Shown piece after piece: positions 6,821 to 11,590 of a DNA stretch of 11,590 nucleotides. The notes below the pieces were generated by a model. It saw only the letters and a program-made list of their open reading frames with translations. It had not been told where the DNA came from and did not search any database. The DNA lies in the NCBI GenBank assembly GCA_037147235.1, contig JBAWVO010000211.1, positions 1-11,590 of the forward strand. The letters are read 5' to 3'. Position numbers and translations under genes: made by a program. The stretch comes from JANXQG01 sp037147235 (GTDB lineage: Bacteria; Planctomycetota; Planctomycetia; Pirellulales; Thermoguttaceae). Every line of letters starts with the position of its first letter. Position 1 is the first letter of the stretch.

Positions 6821-7225
6821 CTACTTCGCCGCCGCGGCACCCGCCATGGCAACCGCGTGGTCGTTCTCGACGATGCTACCGGAAACGCCGATGGCCCCAA
6901 TCACCTCTCCGGTCGCGTTGACAATCGGCACGCCGCCAGGAAAGGTGATCAGTCCGCCATTGGAATGCTCGATGGCATAGAGCGACCCGCCGGGCTGGGA
7001 TAGCTTGCCGATTTCGCCTGTGGGCATGTCGAAAAGTCGTGCCGTGCGTGCCTTGCGAATTGAAATGTCAGCCGATCCGATCCACGCACCGTCCATCCGT
7101 GCAAAACCCTTCAAATGGGTTCCCGTGTCCACGACCGCGATATTCATCTTCGCGCCCAGTTCCTGGGCCTTGGCAAACGCGGCCTCCACGACAGTCTTGG
7201 CCTGGGCCAGGGTAATATCAGGCAT
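6821..7225 (-). CDS. GlcG/HbpS-type haem-binding family protein (DUF336)
   Basis: The 134-residue protein covers the whole compact GlcG/HbpS/PduO-C-terminal fold, a normal length for this family. Recognisable parts are an N-terminal helix (LAQAKTVVEAAFAKAQELG), the strand NIAVVDTGTHLKGFARMDGA (28-47), the SADISIRKARTA segment (51-62), and the family ending GGVPIVNATGEVIGAIGVSG followed by NDHAVAMAGAAA. Some members bind haem or corrinoids; others, such as GlcG, have no settled role. No signal peptide is seen, so it should be cytoplasmic. Start ATG 7225 is favoured by a strong AAGGAG six bases upstream. A longer in-frame form from 7369 would run through a stem-loop repeat and is unlikely. It is divergent from the PSCyt gene and shares its upstream region. 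Confidence 0.87.
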   Translation of the reverse strand: MPDITLAQAKTVVEAAFAKAQELGAKMNIAVVDTGTHLKGFARMDGAWIGSADISIRKARTARLFDMPTGEIGKLSQPGGSLYAIEHSNGGLITFPGGVPIVNATGEVIGAIGVSGSIVENDHAVAMAGAAAAK

Positions 7226-7231
7226 GTTTGT

Positions 7232-7237
7232 CTCCTT
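7232..7237 (-). promoter_or_regulatory. Ribosome binding site deciding the DUF336 start
   Basis: AAGGAG on the minus strand with a six-base spacer to ATG 7225. It is the strongest Shine-Dalgarno sequence noted in the window and rules in favour of the 134-residue form. Confidence 0.75.
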
Positions 7238-7321
7238 TTTAATTGTGTGCCACTGGAAATCTTCTCCTGCAATTATATGCAGCCACGTTTGACATCGGAA
7301 GAGGGGCAGCGGGTAGGCCTC

Positions 7322-7373
7322 ATAACCTTGCCAACTAGCAGTGACAGCCGTTGGCAAGGTTATTATCAAGGCC
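7322..7373 (+). repeat. Perfect 14-bp stem-loop, dispersed repeat family B, copy 2
   Basis: ATAACCTTGCCAAC (7322-7335) is the exact reverse complement of GTTGGCAAGGTTAT (7350-7363), around a 14-base loop. Beyond the stem, GGCC occurs on the left and AAGGCC on the right, so the palindrome may have been longer. Positions 7350-7373 recur at 31-54. No T-tract follows, and it lies about 100 bases upstream of the DUF336 start, so an intrinsic terminator is unlikely. It is more probably a small mobile or REP-like palindrome. Confidence 0.75.
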
Positions 7374-7442
7374 CGGCGGGAGGAAACTCCCCCCTCTTTC
7401 GTGAGAGGAGAGAGGAAAACTTTCCAAAAATCCCGTTATCAA

Positions 7443-7467
7443 ATTGCAATAACAAGAAATCTTGTTA
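7443..7467. promoter_or_regulatory. Operator-like palindromes and possible promoter for the PSCyt unit
   Basis: TAACAAGA (7450-7457), AA, TCTTGTTA (7460-7467) is a perfect 8-base inverted repeat with a two-base centre, typical in size for a dimeric repressor site. It abuts the palindrome ATTGCAAT (7443-7450). A possible promoter has TTGCAA (7444-7449) and TAAGAT (7466-7471) 16 bases apart, which would place the palindrome in the spacer. It lies about 80 bases before the PSCyt start and 220 bases before the DUF336 start. The palindrome is certain; its function is inferred. Confidence 0.4.
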
Positions 7468-7534
7468 AGATTAAAGTGCTTCCATCGCATGAAACGACGT
7501 TTTCCCTCCCCTGAGGCACACTTTTTGCAGTAGT

Positions 7535-7538
7535 GAGG
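7535..7538 (+). promoter_or_regulatory. Ribosome binding site for the GTG start at 7546
   Basis: GAGG with a seven-base spacer to GTG 7546. This supports the GTG over later in-frame ATG codons, which fall inside the hydrophobic signal segment. Confidence 0.55.
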
Positions 7539-7545
7539 TCGTCAA

Positions 7546-10011
7546 GTGGTGCGCAGACCTACCTCTCCTGTCGCCCTTCGTCGCCACGCATGCCTTTGGG
7601 CAATCGCGTTGATGTTGATGCTTCTAGTCTCTATTGCCACGGCCACCGAGAAGCTGAATTTCAATCGCGATGTGCGGCCGATCCTGGCGGAAAACTGCTT
7701 TGCCTGCCACGGGCCAGACAGTGCCTCGCGAAAGGCCAACTTGCGACTCGACCGGCGAGAGGCGGCCGTCAAGGCAGGTGCCATTGTGCCCGGCAAGCCG
7801 GACGAAAGCGAGATGATCCACCGCATCTTCGCCGGCGACAACGGCGAGGTCATGCCACCGCCGTCGATCCACAAGCAGCTCACGGCGGTCCAGAAGGAGA
7901 AGCTCAAGGCTTGGGTCGCGGCCGGGGCCGAGTACCAGCCACTTTGGTCGTTCATTCCGCCCGTTCGGCCTGCCTTGTCCGTGGTACACAACGCCGACTG
8001 GGTCCGCAACCCGATCGATCGTTTCGTTCTGGCCGCTTTGGAGCATCGCGGATTGCAACCGGCCACCGAGTCCGACCGACGCACTCTGGCCCGGCGGCTG
8101 AGTCTCGATCTGACCGGCCTGCCACCAGCGACGGAAATGGTCGAGGCGTTTGTCAACGACAAGTCACCGGATGCCTACGAGAAGCTGGTGGATCAGTGGA
8201 TGCAGTCACCGCATTGGGGTGAACATCGGGCACGTTACTGGCTCGACGCCGCCCGCTATGCCGACACCAACGGCATCCACTTCGACAATTACCGCGAGAT
8301 TTGGTCCTTTCGCGATTGGGTCATCGACGCCTTCAATCAAAACATGCCCTTCGACCGCTTCACCCTCGAGCAGTTGGCTGGCGACCTCTTGCCCAACGCA
8401 ACCGACGAGCAGCGGATTGCCACGGGCTTCCATCGCTGCAACAGCACCACCAACGAAGGCGGCGCGATCAACGAAGAGTATCTGGTGCTCTATACCCGCG
8501 ATCGAACCGAGACCACCTCACGGGTCTGGATGGGCTTGACCGCCAATTGCGCGGTCTGCCACGATCATAAGTTCGATCCATTGCCGCAACAAGAGTTCTA
8601 CAGCCTCTCGGCGTTTTTCAACAATACGAAGCAAGAGGCGATGGACGGCAATATCAAGGATACCCCGCCGGTGATGTTCGTCGCCGGATCGTCCGCGGAC
8701 CACAAGCGATGGAATACTATCGCCAGCCAGATTGCGGAGTTCACGAAGCAGATCAACGATCGCAAGCAAGCCGCTCGGGCCGATTTTGAGAAATGGATCG
8801 CGGGACCGGCGCAGGAGCCGCTTTCGGCCAAAGTACTGGGGTTTCACGACAAGCCCTATCAGGATCTGACGGTCCGGTTGGCCGAAATCGAAAAGGAAAG
8901 ATTGGCCATCCGCGCCCGCGGCAGCGTCGCTCACGTGGTGGAGGAACGTCCCGAGCCGCCAAGGGCCTATGTGCTCTTCCGCGGTGATTACGACAAGCGA
9001 CGGGATGAAGTCAAAGCGGCAACACCTTCGTTCCTTCCGCCCATGCTGGCCGAAGAGCCGAGAAATCGCCTTGGTTTCGCTCGCTGGCTGCTGCGGCCGG
9101 AGCATCCGCTTACCGCTCGAGTGACGGTGAACCGATTCTGGCAGGAGATCTTCGGCACGGGCTTGGTGAAGACGACCGAGGATTTTGGCGTCAACGGAGA
9201 AACGCCGGTCAATCAGGAATTGCTGGACTGGCTGGCCGTCGACTTCCGCGAGTCGGGCTGGGACGTCAAGCGACTGTTCCGCTTGATCGTCACGTCCGCT
9301 GCCTATCGGCAGTCGGCGGTAGCAACGCCTGAGAAGCTTGAACGGGATCCGCAAAACCGATTGCTCTCGCGCGGCCCGCGATTCCGCATGGACGCCGAGA
9401 TGGTCCGTGACTATGCCCTGGCAGCCAGCGGCCTGCTGGTGCCGAAGATTGGCGGGCCGAGTGTAAAGCCCTACCAGCCCGACGGCGTCTGGGAGGCGGT
9501 GGCCATGCCGGAGAGCAACACGCGGAACTATCGCGCCGATAGCGGCGAGAACCTCTATCGGCGGAGCATGTACACACTTTGGAAGCGGGCCGCCTCGCCG
9601 GCATCGATGGATATCTTTAATGCTCCCACGCGGGAATCGTGTACGGTACGGCGCGAGCGGACCAACACACCGCTACAGGCCCTCGTGACGCTCAACGACA
9701 CGCAGTTTGTCGAAGCGGCTAGGCACCTGGCGGAAGCAACGATCAAGCAAAACAACGACAAGTCCGAAATTCGCATCGATTTCGTGGCCCGGCGGTTGCT
9801 TGCCCGACCGTTGCGGCCGCAGGAAATGCAGGTCGTGCAAAGCAGTCTCGACGCCTTGCTCAAACATTATCAGGCGAATCCGGAAGGGGCCAAGAATCTG
9901 TTGAAGGTCGGTCAATCGCCGGTCGATCCGAAGCTTGATCCGCCCACGCTCGCCGCCTGGACGATGCTCACGAACGAATTGATGAATTTGGATGAGGTGC
10001 TGAACAAATGA
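7546..10011 (+). CDS. Secreted planctomycete cytochrome, PSCyt1-DUF1549-DUF1553
   Basis: The 821-residue product has a signal peptide or anchor (hydrophobic residues 17-32). PSCyt1 follows at about 38-130, with haem motif CFACH (51-55) and VMPPP (102-106), whose Met is the likely distal ligand. DUF1549 spans about 152-360 (NPIDRFVLAAL, LTGLPP) and contains a second motif, CAVCHDHKFDPL (335-346). A linker with a charged stretch precedes DUF1553 (about 505-770), which includes NRFWQEIFGTGLV, DWLAVDF and RTNTPLQALVTLND. All domains are complete and no separate carbohydrate-binding domain is inserted. Such proteins are abundant in Planctomycetes and are usually encoded beside DUF1501 proteins; their biochemical role is unknown, with redox or glycan-related roles proposed from context. 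The stop codon overlaps the next start in an ATGA, implying translational coupling. Start is GTG with GAGG seven bases upstream. Confidence 0.92.
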   Translation: MVRRPTSPVALRRHACLWAIALMLMLLVSIATATEKLNFNRDVRPILAENCFACHGPDSASRKANLRLDRREAAVKAGAIVPGKPDESEMIHRIFAGDNGEVMPPPSIHKQLTAVQKEKLKAWVAAGAEYQPLWSFIPPVRPALSVVHNADWVRNPIDRFVLAALEHRGLQPATESDRRTLARRLSLDLTGLPPATEMVEAFVNDKSPDAYEKLVDQWMQSPHWGEHRARYWLDAARYADTNGIHFDNYREIWSFRDWVIDAFNQNMPFDRFTLEQLAGDLLPNATDEQRIATGFHRCNSTTNEGGAINEEYLVLYTRDRTETTSRVWMGLTANCAVCHDHKFDPLPQQEFYSLSAFFNNTKQEAMDGNIKDTPPVMFVAGSSADHKRWNTIASQIAEFTKQINDRKQAARADFEKWIAGPAQEPLSAKVLGFHDKPYQDLTVRLAEIEKERLAIRARGSVAHVVEERPEPPRAYVLFRGDYDKRRDEVKAATPSFLPPMLAEEPRNRLGFARWLLRPEHPLTARVTVNRFWQEIFGTGLVKTTEDFGVNGETPVNQELLDWLAVDFRESGWDVKRLFRLIVTSAAYRQSAVATPEKLERDPQNRLLSRGPRFRMDAEMVRDYALAASGLLVPKIGGPSVKPYQPDGVWEAVAMPESNTRNYRADSGENLYRRSMYTLWKRAASPASMDIFNAPTRESCTVRRERTNTPLQALVTLNDTQFVEAARHLAEATIKQNNDKSEIRIDFVARRLLARPLRPQEMQVVQSSLDALLKHYQANPEGAKNLLKVGQSPVDPKLDPPTLAAWTMLTNELMNLDEVLNK

Positions 10012-11450
10012 ATGATTCTTCGCGACGCGGTTTCCTTGATTTGGCAGTTCGGACGCTGGGGGGGGCCGTGGCGGCTTCGCTATTGAGCCAAAGTGGCGGC
10101 AAACGCCCGCTCTTGGCCGCTGAAGCTGCCGCACCGGCCGCCGGCCCTCACTTCCCCGGCAAGGCCAAGCACGTCATTTATCTACACATGGTCGGCGGCC
10201 CGTCCCAGATGGATCTCTACGACTACAAACCGAAAATGGACGCTTGGTACGACAAGGATCTGCCTGAGTCGATCCGCCAAGGCCAGCGGCTGACGACCAT
10301 GACCAGCGGCCAGACGCGGTTCCCCATCGCGCCCTCAAAGTACAAATTCGCCCAGCATGGCCAAAGCGGCTTATGGGTCAGCGAGTTGCTGCCTTGCACG
10401 GCCAAGGTGATCGACGAAATGTGCTTTGTCCGCAGCATGAATACCGACGCCATCAACCACGAACCGGCCATCACCCTCGCCCAGACGGGTAATCAGATCG
10501 CCGGCCGGCCCTGCCTGGGTTCCTGGGTTTCCTATGGGCTGGGCACGCTCAATCAGAACCTGCCTACGTTCGTCGTCATGGTGGCCAAGCCGACCAACAT
10601 GGAACAGCTTCAGGCCATCTCGGCTCGGCTCTGGTCGAGTGGCTACCTGCCGGGCGAGCACGCCGGCGTGTCGTTCCGCACGAGTGGCGATCCGATCCTG
10701 TACATCAACAATCCGCCGGGTGTGCCGACGGAGGTTCGCCGCACGACGCTCGAAGGCATCCGCGCGCTCAATGAAATGAACTTCAGCATCCATGGCGATC
10801 CTGATATCCGCACACGGACCAAGCAATATGAGCTGGCCCTGCGGATGCAAGACAGCGTGCCGGAACTGGCCGATCTGGCCAAGGAGCCGAAATCGACCTT
10901 CGACCTCTACGGCGAGGAGGCCCGCAAGCCAGGCACCTTTGCCAACACGGCTTTGCAGGCCCGGCGGATGGTCGAGCGGGGCGTTCGTTTCGTTCAGATA
11001 TACCACAACAACTGGGACTCGCACGGCAATGTGTCCGGCCGTTTGCCGAGCCAGTGCAAGGATGTCGATCAGGCATGTTACGGCCTGATTACCGATCTCA
11101 AACAACGCGGCATGCTACAGGATACACTCATCGTCTGGGGTGGCGAATTCGGCCGGACGATCTACTCGCAAGGTGGGCTGTCGCACGAGAACTACGGCCG
11201 CGACCACCACCCTCGGTGTTTCACCGTATGGATGGCCGGCGGCGGTGCCAAGCCAGGCACGGTCCATGGCGAGACCGACGACTTTTCCTACAATATCATC
11301 AAAGATCCCGTAAAGATCCGCGACTTTCATGCCACAATCCTGCACCTCCTGGGCTTCAACCACGAGCGATTGACCTATCGCTACCAGGGACTCGATCAGC
11401 GCCTCACCGGCGTTGAACCGGCAAAGGTCGTCAAAGAGTTGCTGGCGTAG
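10008..11450 (+). CDS. Tat-exported DUF1501 protein (alkaline-phosphatase-like superfamily)
   Basis: The 480-residue protein opens with a Tat signal, SRRGFL (5-10), followed by a hydrophobic segment and AAEAAAPAA, so it should be exported folded, which fits a metal-bound enzyme. DUF1501 belongs to the alkaline phosphatase/sulfatase-like superfamily. Its typical blocks are all here: HMVGGPSQMDLYD (60-72), INHEPA (149-154), NNWDSHG (334-340), WGGEFGRT (377-384), GRDHHP (397-402) and FHATILHLLG near the C-terminus. These His, Asp and Glu residues are the expected metal-site ligands, by family analogy. Length and ending are normal. The start lies in an ATGA overlap with the PSCyt gene, so the two are coupled and probably act as a pair outside the cytoplasm. 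The substrate is unknown; hydrolase activity has not been assigned to this family with certainty. Confidence 0.92.
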   Translation: MNDSSRRGFLDLAVRTLGGAVAASLLSQSGGKRPLLAAEAAAPAAGPHFPGKAKHVIYLHMVGGPSQMDLYDYKPKMDAWYDKDLPESIRQGQRLTTMTSGQTRFPIAPSKYKFAQHGQSGLWVSELLPCTAKVIDEMCFVRSMNTDAINHEPAITLAQTGNQIAGRPCLGSWVSYGLGTLNQNLPTFVVMVAKPTNMEQLQAISARLWSSGYLPGEHAGVSFRTSGDPILYINNPPGVPTEVRRTTLEGIRALNEMNFSIHGDPDIRTRTKQYELALRMQDSVPELADLAKEPKSTFDLYGEEARKPGTFANTALQARRMVERGVRFVQIYHNNWDSHGNVSGRLPSQCKDVDQACYGLITDLKQRGMLQDTLIVWGGEFGRTIYSQGGLSHENYGRDHHPRCFTVWMAGGGAKPGTVHGETDDFSYNIIKDPVKIRDFHATILHLLGFNHERLTYRYQGLDQRLTGVEPAKVVKELLA

Positions 11451-11537
11451 GAATGATCGGCATCAGCAGCTACGGCACGAACCGACAGGCTATTCGCTTG
11501 CGGCCCCCGGCTTGCCCGTCAGGCTCGGCGCATCAAT

Positions 11538-11590
11538 AAGGACCGGCGCAGAAATAACTGTCGTGTTTTGCCCACTCGCCGAGCGGGGGC
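11538..11590. repeat. Dispersed repeat, family C, copy 2 (cut by window end)
   Basis: This matches 6702-6755 at about 87%, with the shared block AATAACTGTCGTGTTTTGCC. Just upstream, CGGCGCATCAATAA (11527-11540) is a partial tandem copy of CGGCGCAGAAATAA (11544-11557). GCTCGGCG (11523-11530) and CGCCGAGC (11577-11584) form an exact inverted pair flanking most of the copy. It begins about 88 bases after the DUF1501 stop codon, and no better terminator is seen between. Confidence 0.7.

Larger units (their letters stand above)
7226..7545. other. Divergent intergenic region with stem-loop and operator-like palindrome
   Basis: This 320-base spacer separates the minus-strand DUF336 gene from the plus-strand PSCyt unit and must hold the promoters of both. 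The part next to the DUF336 gene carries the family B stem-loop (7322-7363). The part next to the PSCyt gene (about 7420-7480) is clearly AT-rich compared with its surroundings and holds palindromes at 7443-7467. No gene is seen. Confidence 0.6.

Noticed and set aside
7226..7369. N-terminal extension of the DUF336 protein to ATG 7369
   Set aside because: The added part is translated stem-loop repeat, while ATG 7225 has a strong AAGGAG at the right distance and matches the usual family length.
8518..9354. A 278-codon minus-strand frame opposite the PSCyt gene
   Set aside because: It is a shadow frame with no domain, lying opposite intact DUF1549/DUF1553 coding sequence.
1..11590. CRISPR array, tRNA or rRNA genes
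   Set aside because: The repeats are dispersed singly with no regular spacing, and no cloverleaf or conserved rRNA segment was seen on reading. A tRNA or ncRNA covariance search was not possible here.

Overview
This window looks like a chromosomal segment of a Planctomycete, probably Pirellulales-like. The main evidence is the pair at 7546-11450: a secreted PSCyt1/DUF1549/DUF1553 protein followed by a Tat-exported DUF1501 protein, a signature of Planctomycetes and related phyla. The GC-rich coding sequence, secreted glycan-active enzymes and long repeat-filled intergenic spaces agree with this. The assignment rests on gene content only; no rRNA or tRNA is visible.

Layout. 1-611 holds no convincing gene but has two repeat or hairpin elements. 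612-3569 (+) encodes a secreted GH2 beta-mannosidase-type enzyme with an unexplained N-terminal extension. 3570-4199 is a long spacer with a dispersed repeat that contains a terminator-like hairpin, then sequence with only doubtful small reading frames. 4200-5879 (+) encodes a secreted glycoside-hydrolase-like protein of the alpha-glucuronidase-family (GH67N/GH20b-like) type. 5880-6210 holds a second copy of the same dispersed repeat and a REP-doublet-like inverted repeat that runs into the stop codon of the next gene. 6211-6618 (-) encodes a small exported protein with one CxxCH haem site and no obvious distal ligand. 6821-7225 (-) encodes a GlcG/HbpS-type (DUF336) protein. The divergent spacer 7226-7545 carries a long perfect stem-loop and an operator-like palindrome. 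7546-10011 and 10008-11450 (+) form a translationally coupled two-gene unit. The window ends in another dispersed repeat whose sister copy lies at 6702-6755.

How the genes may work together. The two hydrolases are each single transcription units by spacing and would act outside the cytoplasm on plant- or algal-type polysaccharide (inference). The PSCyt/DUF1501 pair is a widespread planctomycete couple of unknown biochemical role, one partner haem-binding and the other alkaline-phosphatase-superfamily-like. The two minus-strand genes are both plausibly haem-related, which gives the centre of the window a haem theme. The least explained material is non-coding: at least four repeat families occupy nearly all intergenic space, two of them with conserved hairpin potential.
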